Source of the DNA: Arthrobacter sp. GMC3
GTDB taxonomy: Bacteria > Actinomycetota > Actinomycetes > Actinomycetales > Micrococcaceae
Direction of reading: 5' to 3'
Assembly (NCBI RefSeq): GCF_002929305.1
Contig: NZ_PJIO01000003.1
Coordinates: 372,001 to 436,000, forward strand
DNA length: 64,000 nucleotides
In this document: in pieces, positions 24,987-34,275 of the stretch
Layout: each line of letters opens with the position of its first letter
Position numbering within the stretch: the first letter of the stretch is position 1
The notes under the pieces: generated by a model
The model's input: the letters and a program-made list of their open reading frames with translations, nothing else
Database searches by the model: none
Told to the model about the DNA's origin: nothing
Made by a program: the position numbers and the translations under genes

Positions 24987-26026
24987 GCAGGCGTGCAACG
25001 GCGGCCGCTGGGGCACCTAGTCCCTCCAGCAGCGCCCAGCGCCGCGTCTTGGTGACGGGTACCAGTGGCCTGCTGGGACGGGCGGTTGCGCAACGCCTAC
25101 ACGACAGCGGCTACATGGTTCGCTCCTTGCAGCGCAGTGCTGTCAGCGATCCCTGGGAGTCCATCCAGGGATCAGTGGCCGATCCCGACGTCGCTGCACG
25201 CGCCGTGGCAGGTGTTGACGCCGTCGTACATTTGGCCGCCAAGGTGTCCTTCACCGGCGAATGGAACGATTTTGTTGCCACGAACATTGTTGGCACCCGC
25301 CAACTTGTGACCGCCGCGAAGCATGCCGGGGTGCGGGACTTTGCGTTTGTCTCTTCCCCGTCGGTGGCCCACTTTGGCTCCTCGATCGTGGGTGCAGGCG
25401 CCGGAACGGCCAATCCGGATTTGGCCCGCGGCCACTATGCCAGGTCCAAGGCCGCAGCCGAGGAACTGGCACTGGCCCAGGACTCCCCCGAGTTCCGTGT
25501 CACGGCAATCCGCCCGCACATTGTGTGGGGTCCAGGCGACACCCAGTTGGTAGAGCGCGTGGTTGAACGTGCACGGGCCGGACGACTGCCCCTGCTCGAC
25601 GGCGGACGGGCCCTGATCGACACCACCTATGTGGACAATGCGGCAGACGCCATTGTCCAAGGGCTTGTGCGCATGGACTACGCCCACGGGCAGGCCCTTG
25701 TGGTCACCAACGGCGAGCCGCGCCCGGTTGGCGAACTCATCGCCGGGATCTGCGCTGCGGCCGGCGTCCCCGCGCCCGGATACTCGGTGCCGGGCTGGCT
25801 GGCCCGGGGTGCCGGTTCCGTTATTGAGAAAGCTTGGACGGCGGCGGGAACTCGGGGCTGGGTCCAGGACGAACCTCCCATGACCCGTTTCCTGGCGGAG
25901 CAGTTATCCACGGCCCATTGGTTCGACCAGCGGCACACCCAAGCCGTTCTGGATTGGACGCCTGCCGTGTCCATCGACGAGGGGCTAGCCAAGTTGGCGG
26001 CGCACTACCAGGGCCTGGCCACGTAG
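24983..26026 (+). CDS. oleD: OleD: NADPH-dependent 2-alkyl-3-ketoacid reductase (extended SDR)
   Basis: A 347-residue short-chain dehydrogenase/epimerase-type protein. The nucleotide loop is VLVTGTSGLLGRAVAQRL (residues ~24-41); the catalytic pair is in HYARSKAAAEEL (Tyr and Lys four apart), preceded by SSPSVAHFG with the catalytic serine region. It reduces the OleA product to the 2-alkyl-3-hydroxyacid used by OleC. The start overlaps the oleBC stop by 4 nt. The four activities OleA, B, C and D are therefore complete and coupled. The N-terminal ~20 residues are low-complexity (RRATAAAGAPSPSSSAQRR), so a later start is possible. Confidence 0.93.
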   Translation: MSRRATAAAGAPSPSSSAQRRVLVTGTSGLLGRAVAQRLHDSGYMVRSLQRSAVSDPWESIQGSVADPDVAARAVAGVDAVVHLAAKVSFTGEWNDFVATNIVGTRQLVTAAKHAGVRDFAFVSSPSVAHFGSSIVGAGAGTANPDLARGHYARSKAAAEELALAQDSPEFRVTAIRPHIVWGPGDTQLVERVVERARAGRLPLLDGGRALIDTTYVDNAADAIVQGLVRMDYAHGQALVVTNGEPRPVGELIAGICAAAGVPAPGYSVPGWLARGAGSVIEKAWTAAGTRGWVQDEPPMTRFLAEQLSTAHWFDQRHTQAVLDWTPAVSIDEGLAKLAAHYQGLAT

Positions 26027-26253
26027 CTACCATCGAGGGAGGTACTTGGTTTCGGTCCTGCTGGTATCCCTGCGATGTGACCTAAGTACTCGATTTTCGC
26101 CTGAGGACCACTCGATTGTGCCGCACCCCCTTGTTAGGGTGTTCACTGCCACCTAGTCTCGGACAAGGACATAGCTTCGCTACCTAACGTTCGACGAGGG
26201 CTCATGCACTCCAGCAACGTGGTGGGCAGCCTTTAAGGTGGAAGGCCACGCAC
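26027..26253. promoter_or_regulatory. Intergenic region with candidate promoter for the secreted DUF4082 protein
   Basis: In these 227 bp, TTGTTA (26131-26136), 17 bp, TAGTCT (26154-26159) is the best sigma70-like pair; it would give a ~90-nt leader with AAGGTGGAAGG just before the TTG start. ACTCGATT occurs twice (about 26087 and 26110). No gene was seen. Confidence 0.4.
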
Positions 26254-29200
26254 TTGATACAGCCTCCGGCATCGACACGAACAATCCGCCGACGGTTCAT
26301 AGGTCCTCCCCCTCTACCAACATTCCGCGGAGCCAAAGGTTTACTGGCTATGGCCGTCGCCTTGGCCATCGTCAGTGTGAGTTTGGTGCTCGGTGGTGCC
26401 ACGAATGCCACAGCTGCCGATCCCTGCCTTGCTGGCGGCAATCCGATCTCCTGTGAGAACTCCAAACCCGGCACAGATCCCAGTGTTTGGGACATAGACG
26501 GCGCAGGCGATGATTCAATCCAAGGCTTCTCCACCGACATCAGCGTCAATGTGGGTCAACCCATTGGCTTCAAGATCAAGACCACCGCGGCCGCATACTC
26601 CATCACCATTTACCGGACCGGATGGTATGGCGGACTTGGTGCCCGGCAAATTGCCACCGTGACCCCTTCGGCGCCCCTGCCGCAGATTCAACCACAATGC
26701 CTTAGTGACGTCACGACACAACTCTATGACTGCGGGACGTGGGGGTTGTCGGCCACGTGGAACGTTCCAAGTACGGCGGTCTCGGGGGTCTACGTCGCCT
26801 TGCTGACCCGCAAAGATACAGGTGGCAAGAGCCAGATCGTCTTCGTGGTGCGCAACGACGCGAGCCATTCTGATGTGGTCTTCCAAACCTCCGATCCGAC
26901 CTGGCAGGCCTACAACACCTATGGTGGTGCGGACTTCTATCAGGGCGCCGACATCGGACGGGCCTTTAAGATCAGCTACAACCGTCCCGTGGTGACCCGC
27001 GGAGACGTTGATGGGCGTGATTTTTACTTTTCCAGTGAGTTTGCCATGGTGCGCTTCATGGAACAGAACGGCTACGACGTGTCCTATCTGGCCGGCGTCG
27101 ACAGTGACAGGTATGGCGGACTACTCAAGAACCATAAGGTGTTCCTCTCAGTCGGCCATGACGAATACTGGTCAGGCGGGCAAAGAGCCAATATTGAGGC
27201 TGCGGGCGCTGCCGGGGTCAATCTCCAGTTCCTCTCCGGCAACGATGACTATTGGCGCACCCGCTACGAACCGTCCACCACTGACAACACCAGCTACCGA
27301 ACCATCACTTCCTATAAAGAGACCTGGTCCAACGCCAAGATCGATCCCTCTCCGCAATGGACTGGTACGTGGCGTGACCCTCGCTTCGCCTCGCCAGCCA
27401 ACGGGGGAGGCATACCCGAAAACGCCCTGAGCGGCACCATGTATATGTCCAACTTCACCGACTTGCCCATTACCGTCAATGCCGCGGAAGGCAAGACCAG
27501 GCTGTGGCGCAACACCTCTCTGGCTCAGCTAGCCGCGGGAACGCAAGCGGCCCTAGCCCCACACACCATCGGATACGAATCCAACGAGGATGTTGACAAC
27601 GGATTCCGGCCACAGGGGCTAATCCGTCTTTCCACCACGGTTGGTCCAACGCCTCAGTACATGACGGACTATGGCAATGTGGTGCAACCAGGGACCACCA
27701 CGCACAACCTCACCCTGTACAAGAACGCAGCCGGGGCGTTGATCTTCTCGGCCGGCAGCGTCCAATGGTCGTGGGGTCTTGATGCCACGCACGACGGCGA
27801 TGGCGCACCCGCTGATCCTCGCATGCGGCAGGCGGAAGTCAATTTGCTCGCCGACATGGGTGCACAGCCCACCACGCTAGATCCGACCCTTGTACTTGCC
27901 ACCAAGAGCACAGATACTACGGCACCGGTCGCCGTCATAACCTCACCTGCCAATGGGGCCAGCATCGCAAACGGTGCCACCGTCACTGTTACAGGAACCG
28001 CCACTGACGTCGGAGGGGTGGTTGCCGGCGTCGAACTTTCTACTGACGGAGGTACCAGCTGGCGCCCGGCAACGGGAAAGTCCCGTTGGACTTACAGCTA
28101 TGTCCAACACGGTGTGGGAGCTGTCCCCCTCCTTGCCCGTGCCATTGACGACAGCGCGAATTATCCTGCCACGCCAACCCAGGTGACTCTGCAGGTGGGC
28201 GGACCCTACAGCGCTTTTGGCACCACCGTACCGGTCAATGCCGATTCCGGTGACACGTCATCGGTGACGGTAGGCCTGCGGTTCACTCCCAACCAAAGTG
28301 GTTTTGTCTCCGGCGTCCGCTTCTACAAAAGCGCAGCCAACACCGGCACACACACCGGTATCCTGTGGACCAGCGCCGGCGTCCAATTGGCCTCGGTAAC
28401 TTTTGCCAATGAAAGTGCCAGCGGCTGGCAGAGTGCAAAGTTTGTCTCGCCGGTGCAAGTTACTGCCGGGCAAAGTTATGTGGTGTCCTATTCGGCCCCC
28501 AACGGCCACTACTCCTATCAAAGCGGCTACTGGGACTATCGGGGAACGACGGCGGCACCGCTGAGTATCGCAGGTGGCTTCGGCGCGGCCCCAGCCGGTG
28601 TCTACAACACCGGTGGCACCTTCCCGACCGACAGTTACGAGGGCAGCAATTACTTTGTGGATGCCATCTTTGAAACCACCGACACTTCCCCCTTGTCGGC
28701 CACTGCACAGGTGCCCGCAGCCGGATCATCCAGCGTCGCTGCCAACACGCCCATTAGCGCTGTTCTGTCGAAGGACGTCACGGCCGGCTCGGTAAGCATC
28801 AGCCTAGCAACGACGGCGGGGGCTGCTGTTGCTGGTACTACCACCTACAACCCAAGTACCCGCACGGCTTCCTTTGCACCGGCTGGGGCGCTGACACAGA
28901 ATACTGGCTACACTGCCACTATCGCCGCGACCGCAGGCGGCGCATCTGTAACCTCGGGCGCCACCTGGAAGTTCACCACCGTACTACCGGACGCGCCCGT
29001 CGGCAGCTGCCCCTGCAGCCTGTACCAGGACAGCACCACGCCCACCGTACTTTCAATCGCCGATGGAACGCAGCTGTCCTTGGGAGTTAAGTTCAGTCCC
29101 ACGGCCACCGGAACCATTACCGGGATCAAGTTCTACAAGGGCCCGGGCAATACAGGAACTCACACCGGCACGCTATACAGCGTGGCCGGGGCCGTCCTGG

Positions 29201-31053
29201 CAACGGCCACTTTCACTGCTGAAAGCACCACGGGGTGGCAAACGGCGATGTTTGCCTCACCCGTGGCCGTGACAGCGGGCACCGAGTACATTGCCTCGTA
29301 TACCAATCCTGTGGGCACGTATTCGGCAACACCAGGTGCCTACTCCTCGGACGTTAACACCGGGCCCCTGCACGTTACCGCCGGGCAAGGGCAGTTCTCT
29401 TACACCTCCAACTTCCCCACCAATACCTCATCCAGCAGCTACCTCGTGGATGTGGTATTCAATCCCACTTTTGCGCCGCTGACCGCAGGGGCCCAACAAC
29501 CCGCAGCCGGGGCGAGCAGCGTTCCCGTAGGAACTACGCTCAGCACAGTATTCTCCAAGGCCGTCACGGCAACCACAGTGAACATCACCCTCAAGACCAC
29601 GGCAGGGGTGAGCGTTCCAGGAACTACTAGTTATGACCCGGTGGCCCGCGTGGCAACCTTCACCCCCTCAGCTGTCCTGGCAAACGCTACTGGATACACG
29701 GCCACGGCGAGCGCCACGGCAACTAGCGGGGAGGGAGTGAGCAGCGGCGCCATATGGTCCATCACCACGGCGCGCGTTGACTCACCGGCAGGAACCTGTC
29801 CCTGCAGCCTGTACCAAGACAGCACGGTTCCTTCCGTATTGTCGATTGCTGACGGAACACCTTTGTCTCTTGGCGTGAAATTCAGCGCCAATTCCAACGG
29901 CACGGTCACAGGCATCACGTTCTACAAAGGACCGGGCAATACCGGTACCCACAAGGGCACCCTCTACAGCACTAGCGGGACGGCGCTTGCCACAGGCACC
30001 TTCACCTCCGAAACTGCGGCAGGTTGGCAAACCCTCACTTTTGCCACACCAGTGGCCATCACGGCCGGCACGGAGTACGTTGCCTCCTACACCAATCCTG
30101 CAGGAACCTACTCGGCCAATCCCGGCGGGTTCGGCAACGACGTCAATGTGGGGCCCTTGCATGTTCCTGCCGGACAAGGCCAGTACGCGTATTCGTCCGA
30201 TTTCCCCAACAATGCCTCCTCAAGTAGCTATTTGGTCGACGTACTCTTCCAGCCCGCAGTTGTCATTCCGCCGCTGACCACCACATCGGTTTCGCCCCCG
30301 TCCGGGGCTTTGGACCAGCCCCTGAACAGCACAGTCTCTGCTACCTTCTCCGCACCACTTGCCGCAGGGTATGCCATGAATGTCACCGCGGGTTCCACGG
30401 CAGTGTCAGGAACAGTCGCCGCCAGCAACAGCGGCAAGACGCTGACCTTCACCCCGTCCGCAAATCTGCCAACCGACACCCTCATTACAGTGACTCTGAG
30501 CAACCTTGTTTCTTCCCAAGGGGCAACACTGGCAAACACCAGCTGGACATTCCGATCATTGGCGCCCGCCAGTACCTCCACAACGCTCTTCGGCGCACTA
30601 GCGCCTCAGGTTCAGGCCAATGCGGATGACACCTCCCCGATCGAACTCGGCGTCTCGTTCACGCCCTCAACCGCCGGAACCGCCACAGCCATCCGGTTCT
30701 TTAAGGGAGCCGGGAATTCGGGCACGCACACCGGATCTATTTGGGACAGTGCCGGGAACCGACTGGCAACCGTGACGTTTAGCAATGAAACGGCGACGGG
30801 CTGGCAAACCGCCCTTCTGTCCACGCCACTGCCTCTAGCGGCCGGAACCACGTACACCGTTTCCTACTACGCACCCAATGGCTGCTATTCCTCCACAGGC
30901 GCTTTCTTTGGGAGCAACTACGTCGCCGGTCCGCTGACGGTAGCGGGAGGGTCCAATGGACTTTACCTCTATGGCACTGGCGGGGGAATGCCAATCCATG
31001 CCTGGAATTCCACGAACTACTTTGTGGACGTCGTGTTCACCACAGGCAATTAG
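26254..31053 (+). CDS. Large secreted multidomain protein: dimethylformamidase-beta-like + four DUF4082 + Ig-like domains
   Basis: A 1599-residue exported protein. A basic N terminus (RTIRRRF) and a hydrophobic stretch AMAVALAIVSVSLVLGG ending NATAADP form a signal peptide. Residues ~55-545 resemble the C-terminal domain of N,N-dimethylformamidase beta-like proteins (YNTYGGADFYQG, FYFSSEFAMVRFMEQNGYDV, VGHDEYWSGGQRANIE, FLSGNDDYWR). An Ig-like domain follows (~550-650), then DUF4082 units at ~651-808, 919-1070, 1181-1332 and 1445-1599, separated by three Big_5-like Ig domains. Units 2 and 3 are near-copies. TTG 26254 is backed by a GGTGGAAGG site. No LPXTG or membrane anchor is seen, so it is probably released or wall-associated. 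Amidase activity is not implied; the natural substrate is unknown. It converges on the operon at 31058-34076. Confidence 0.82.
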   Translation: MIQPPASTRTIRRRFIGPPPLPTFRGAKGLLAMAVALAIVSVSLVLGGATNATAADPCLAGGNPISCENSKPGTDPSVWDIDGAGDDSIQGFSTDISVNVGQPIGFKIKTTAAAYSITIYRTGWYGGLGARQIATVTPSAPLPQIQPQCLSDVTTQLYDCGTWGLSATWNVPSTAVSGVYVALLTRKDTGGKSQIVFVVRNDASHSDVVFQTSDPTWQAYNTYGGADFYQGADIGRAFKISYNRPVVTRGDVDGRDFYFSSEFAMVRFMEQNGYDVSYLAGVDSDRYGGLLKNHKVFLSVGHDEYWSGGQRANIEAAGAAGVNLQFLSGNDDYWRTRYEPSTTDNTSYRTITSYKETWSNAKIDPSPQWTGTWRDPRFASPANGGGIPENALSGTMYMSNFTDLPITVNAAEGKTRLWRNTSLAQLAAGTQAALAPHTIGYESNEDVDNGFRPQGLIRLSTTVGPTPQYMTDYGNVVQPGTTTHNLTLYKNAAGALIFSAGSVQWSWGLDATHDGDGAPADPRMRQAEVNLLADMGAQPTTLDPTLVLATKSTDTTAPVAVITSPANGASIANGATVTVTGTATDVGGVVAGVELSTDGGTSWRPATGKSRWTYSYVQHGVGAVPLLARAIDDSANYPATPTQVTLQVGGPYSAFGTTVPVNADSGDTSSVTVGLRFTPNQSGFVSGVRFYKSAANTGTHTGILWTSAGVQLASVTFANESASGWQSAKFVSPVQVTAGQSYVVSYSAPNGHYSYQSGYWDYRGTTAAPLSIAGGFGAAPAGVYNTGGTFPTDSYEGSNYFVDAIFETTDTSPLSATAQVPAAGSSSVAANTPISAVLSKDVTAGSVSISLATTAGAAVAGTTTYNPSTRTASFAPAGALTQNTGYTATIAATAGGASVTSGATWKFTTVLPDAPVGSCPCSLYQDSTTPTVLSIADGTQLSLGVKFSPTATGTITGIKFYKGPGNTGTHTGTLYSVAGAVLATATFTAESTTGWQTAMFASPVAVTAGTEYIASYTNPVGTYSATPGAYSSDVNTGPLHVTAGQGQFSYTSNFPTNTSSSSYLVDVVFNPTFAPLTAGAQQPAAGASSVPVGTTLSTVFSKAVTATTVNITLKTTAGVSVPGTTSYDPVARVATFTPSAVLANATGYTATASATATSGEGVSSGAIWSITTARVDSPAGTCPCSLYQDSTVPSVLSIADGTPLSLGVKFSANSNGTVTGITFYKGPGNTGTHKGTLYSTSGTALATGTFTSETAAGWQTLTFATPVAITAGTEYVASYTNPAGTYSANPGGFGNDVNVGPLHVPAGQGQYAYSSDFPNNASSSSYLVDVLFQPAVVIPPLTTTSVSPPSGALDQPLNSTVSATFSAPLAAGYAMNVTAGSTAVSGTVAASNSGKTLTFTPSANLPTDTLITVTLSNLVSSQGATLANTSWTFRSLAPASTSTTLFGALAPQVQANADDTSPIELGVSFTPSTAGTATAIRFFKGAGNSGTHTGSIWDSAGNRLATVTFSNETATGWQTALLSTPLPLAAGTTYTVSYYAPNGCYSSTGAFFGSNYVAGPLTVAGGSNGLYLYGTGGGMPIHAWNSTNYFVDVVFTTGN

Positions 31054-31057
31054 CGCC

Positions 31058-32071
31058 TCACCTCACCACCGACGGCGACCAGGCGTGTTCGATGAAAAGT
31101 TGGGGAACTGCGCCAGCTGTTGTTGCCACCGACCAGACGTCCTCGTCGCCCACTGCGCCTTCGCGCGGTATACCGTAGAGCAGTGTTGAATCATCGAGCC
31201 ATTCCGCTTGGTCATCCACGCTGCGCGGCTGCACCAACACCGTTTCGTTGTTGGTCGCTAGATCCAGCACGGCCAGATTCCAATACGGCGTGGGACCTGG
31301 CTTCAGGTTCTTCTTGTAGGCGATCTTCGTCCCATCTGGAGAAATCGACGGACATTCAGCGTTTTCCCGCACCGATGTCAAGGTTCGCTTGGCCAAATCG
31401 CCTTTCACCAGCCATGTCTTGTCGCCGGAGGCTGCCGTGGCATAAAAAGTGTTCGGATCCTTGGCGAACGTGACACCCCACAGATTCCTGTCCACAGGGG
31501 CAATCGGCTTTCCATCTATGAGAAGGGTGAAGTCTTCAAGATTGCCGATGCTGGGACCGTCGGTTCGTGAAATCACGGTGGCCGTGGAAAAGTTGGCAGG
31601 CGCGTAGGCGTGACCCATGACAAAAACTGTGGATGCGAATAGTTTTCCGTCTGGAGATACCCGGACACGGCTGGGATTGCCGGGCAGCGGCTGTTCCTGC
31701 ACCTGTTGCCACTGGGCGTTGAATTCGACGGCCTCGAAAGTCGTCGCTATGCCGGCGTTGGTGCGCAGGCACAATTGGGTTCCGGCCGACGAATAGACCC
31801 GGTCGCAGGCTATGTTGGTGACGCTCCGAACTCCCTGCGGATTATCCAGTGGAACTGAGGCGACATGCCCATACCCGCTTCCGGTGGCAGTATTACGGAA
31901 CAGTACATGAGGGCCGGCCGGTAGGACGGCAGTCTTTTCCACGGCGACCCCGGGAGCCTGGTTTTGACGTTGCTGGTATTGCCCGAAGGACCAGGCCGCG
32001 TAGGCGACCGCACCACCAAGCACAAGAAGGGTGATGACGGATAACCAGATCCAGCGGATCCGCGCGCTCAC
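31058..32071 (-). CDS. Membrane-anchored beta-propeller (TolB/WD40-like) protein
   Basis: A 337-residue protein. An N-terminal membrane segment (WIWLSVITLLVLGGAVAYAA, residues ~6-25) is followed by an extracytoplasmic domain with repeated propeller-type motifs: VRVSPDGKLFASTVF, CPSISPDGTKIAYKKN and AEWLDDSTLLYGI. The SPDG turns are typical of PD40/TolB-like blades. No catalytic residues are evident. It overlaps the MFS gene upstream by 4 nt and is the last gene of a three-gene operon. Its stop lies 4 bp from that of the convergent 1599-residue secreted protein. Sensing or binding at the cell surface is a guess. Confidence 0.72.
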   Translation of the reverse strand: MSARIRWIWLSVITLLVLGGAVAYAAWSFGQYQQRQNQAPGVAVEKTAVLPAGPHVLFRNTATGSGYGHVASVPLDNPQGVRSVTNIACDRVYSSAGTQLCLRTNAGIATTFEAVEFNAQWQQVQEQPLPGNPSRVRVSPDGKLFASTVFVMGHAYAPANFSTATVISRTDGPSIGNLEDFTLLIDGKPIAPVDRNLWGVTFAKDPNTFYATAASGDKTWLVKGDLAKRTLTSVRENAECPSISPDGTKIAYKKNLKPGPTPYWNLAVLDLATNNETVLVQPRSVDDQAEWLDDSTLLYGIPREGAVGDEDVWSVATTAGAVPQLFIEHAWSPSVVR

Positions 32072-33351
32072 GCGGCGTCCACCGTGTTCGACGTCGTTAT
32101 GCCCCGCACAATGACCAAGCCGCCAACAAGTGCTGCGGCCAGAGCTACCGCTGCAAAGACGATGGCTTGTTCACGGCCAAACATGAACCACAGCACGCCA
32201 AAACCGAGGGAGGCAAAGAAGCGGGATCCAGCTACTACTGTCTGCGCTGCAGCAATACCGCTGGCACGGCTTGCAATGGGAGAAAACTGGCCAGCCAAGG
32301 CGGCCAAAACACCATCAGTTGCTGCATAAAACACGCCCAGCAATAGCAGGCATGCCACGGTGAACGCTGCTCCGGTGGCTGGCAAGGCAGCACATAGATA
32401 TGCGGCAAGCAGTGCCCCGTGTCCGGCAATAAACACCCTCATGCGCCCCCACTTGTCGGCTAGGCGCCCCAGCGGAATAGCGAGCACTAAGTACGCGACG
32501 TTGGTGCCAACGTAGAGCAACGGAAACCAGGTGGCGGCGAACGAGGCACGACTTTGCAGTACTAAATAGATGAATCCGTCGCCGATTGTCAACAAGCCCA
32601 GGATCCCGGCTAGTAGTAAGAGACGACGCATGTTGGGGTTATTCAATTCCCTCCACCGAAACGCCGCCCTCGGTGTGCTCGGCGCAGCAAGTTCAAGTTT
32701 GGCTTTCGCCGCAGCTCGCTGCTTGCGGCCCGGGACCATAAGCCCAAGGACAGCCAGACCAAGGATGCCGCAGGCAAAAGACACCACAAAGACCGTGTGA
32801 TAGCCGTTGGGGATCAGCAACAGGACAATGAAGGCAAGCAGGGGCCCGATCGTGGCACCAACAGTATCCAACATCCTGTGGACCCCAAAGGATCGCGCGA
32901 GGTGTTCCGGTTGCGCAACCTCAGTGATCAACGCATCCCGGGGCGCGGTACGGATACCCTTGCCAATCCGGTCCACAGCAATGATTGCCGTAATGGCGGC
33001 AAATCCTGATGCGAGCAGCAACCACGCCCGGGTAAGAGTGGACAAGCCATAACCGACGAAAGCGATCAGCTTGTGCCGATCAGATTTATCCGCCGTCCAC
33101 CCCGCACCAATGCGCACGATCGCGGAAATACCTTGGTTGATGCCATCAAGGAACCCGTAGGCAACCATAGAGAGCCCCAATACTCCCGTTATGTAAATTG
33201 GAAGCACGGCTGCGACGGATTCTGAGGAAATGTCGGTGAACATGCTCACGATGCCCAGCGAGATGATAATGGGGGAAACCTTAAACGGCGGGCTAGTACG
33301 AATTGCTTCATCGGACTTGCCGCCACTGCGGTCGGAGAAGGAGAGGTACAT
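32068..33351 (-). CDS. Major facilitator superfamily transporter
   Basis: A 427-residue protein with about twelve membrane segments. MFS features are FLDGINQGISAIVRIGAGWT and ADKSDRHK in the 2-3 loop (residues ~55-85), the GKGIRTAPRDALITEVAQ segment seen in one uncharacterised MFS subgroup, and IPLGRLADKWGRMRV in the second half. ATG 33351 is chosen because it follows the upstream gene by 11 bp with AGGTAG nine bases away; the longer frame to 33462 overlaps that gene. It is coupled to the propeller gene downstream. The substrate is unknown. Confidence 0.85.
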   Translation of the reverse strand: MYLSFSDRSGGKSDEAIRTSPPFKVSPIIISLGIVSMFTDISSESVAAVLPIYITGVLGLSMVAYGFLDGINQGISAIVRIGAGWTADKSDRHKLIAFVGYGLSTLTRAWLLLASGFAAITAIIAVDRIGKGIRTAPRDALITEVAQPEHLARSFGVHRMLDTVGATIGPLLAFIVLLLIPNGYHTVFVVSFACGILGLAVLGLMVPGRKQRAAAKAKLELAAPSTPRAAFRWRELNNPNMRRLLLLAGILGLLTIGDGFIYLVLQSRASFAATWFPLLYVGTNVAYLVLAIPLGRLADKWGRMRVFIAGHGALLAAYLCAALPATGAAFTVACLLLLGVFYAATDGVLAALAGQFSPIASRASGIAAAQTVVAGSRFFASLGFGVLWFMFGREQAIVFAAVALAAALVGGLVIVRGITTSNTVDAA

Positions 33352-33362
33352 TGAGCGGCTAC

Positions 33363-34076
33363 CTATTTCCCTGCGTGCAGCACGCCATAGACAATGTATG
33401 AGGCACCGCCCTGGACGGGCGTAATGGTCAAGGTAATCTTGTCCGAACCTCGGGTGAACCACGTCGCCGTTGACCCAGCCGAGGCGGGTGCGTCAGCTGT
33501 GCCAAATCCCAGCGGGGCAAAGTGCGCTTGGTAGTAGGCCTTCACCGCCAGAGGTTCACTGGCCGTGCTTGCCACGAGGCTGGTTTGCAGAATTGTCCCT
33601 TGCGGACTCACGGAGCTGCTGGTGAGTTTCGAGCCGTCCATGGGTGGCAACGCCGCTTCCGGATAGCCAGCTGCCAGCTTCCCAACAGCGTCTGCGCTCG
33701 CGGGCAATGGTTCAGAAACCAGCGCCGTCTGCGGCGCAGAGGTGGGCAGGACCAGCTGTGTTGATTGCGGGGCCGGGGTGTTTACTTCCAGCGGCTTGGC
33801 GGGATCAGCACTCTGGGCTGGGGCGCCCTGTTTGCCCGATGAGGGAGCGGTGGCTGGCGAGCCTGCCGCTTCACCAGAACCGGCCTTCGTTGTCGGACTC
33901 TGTCCACCACCCGAATCCGTGCTAGCGGGGGTTGATCCGGCCGAACTACCTGACGTCGAGCCCTGCTGAGCCTGTTCCCCCGGCGCATTCCCTGGCATCA
34001 GATTCAAAACAATGGCGAAAGCAATCACCAATGCTGCCAGCCCCAGTCCTAGGAACACCAAACGTCGAGGTTTCAT
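33363..34076 (-). CDS. Membrane-anchored protein with Ser/Thr/Pro/Gly-rich linker
   Basis: A 237-residue protein I do not recognise. After MKPRR there is one membrane segment (LVFLGLGLAALVIAFAIVLN). A ~90-residue low-complexity linker rich in Ser, Thr, Pro, Gly and Gln follows, then a compact ~100-residue C-terminal domain (from about LPASADAVGKLAAGYPEAAL) that contains two ITLTITPVQGGASYIVYG-like beta strands at its end. The layout suggests a domain held away from the membrane across the wall. ATG 34076 has GGGGAC upstream; the frame is open to 34124. It is the first gene of the operon with the MFS and propeller genes. An inverted repeat, TATGCG (34202-34207) and CGCATA (34220-34225), lies upstream. 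Confidence 0.7.
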   Translation of the reverse strand: MKPRRLVFLGLGLAALVIAFAIVLNLMPGNAPGEQAQQGSTSGSSAGSTPASTDSGGGQSPTTKAGSGEAAGSPATAPSSGKQGAPAQSADPAKPLEVNTPAPQSTQLVLPTSAPQTALVSEPLPASADAVGKLAAGYPEAALPPMDGSKLTSSSVSPQGTILQTSLVASTASEPLAVKAYYQAHFAPLGFGTADAPASAGSTATWFTRGSDKITLTITPVQGGASYIVYGVLHAGK

Positions 34077-34275
34077 TGCGTCCCCAAGTCTTCTCGGCCA
34101 CGCCCACACCGTGAGGAGCGCCACGTCCTTGCTAGCAAAGCTTATCGCGACACGTGTCTCCTGCCCATAAATCCGCGCAACAAAATGGCATCAAATTTAC
34201 CTATGCGATAGCAAACTTACGCATACCTCGGCTGGCTTTTCGCCGGGCGGTGGACTGAGGATCCGACGCCTACGG

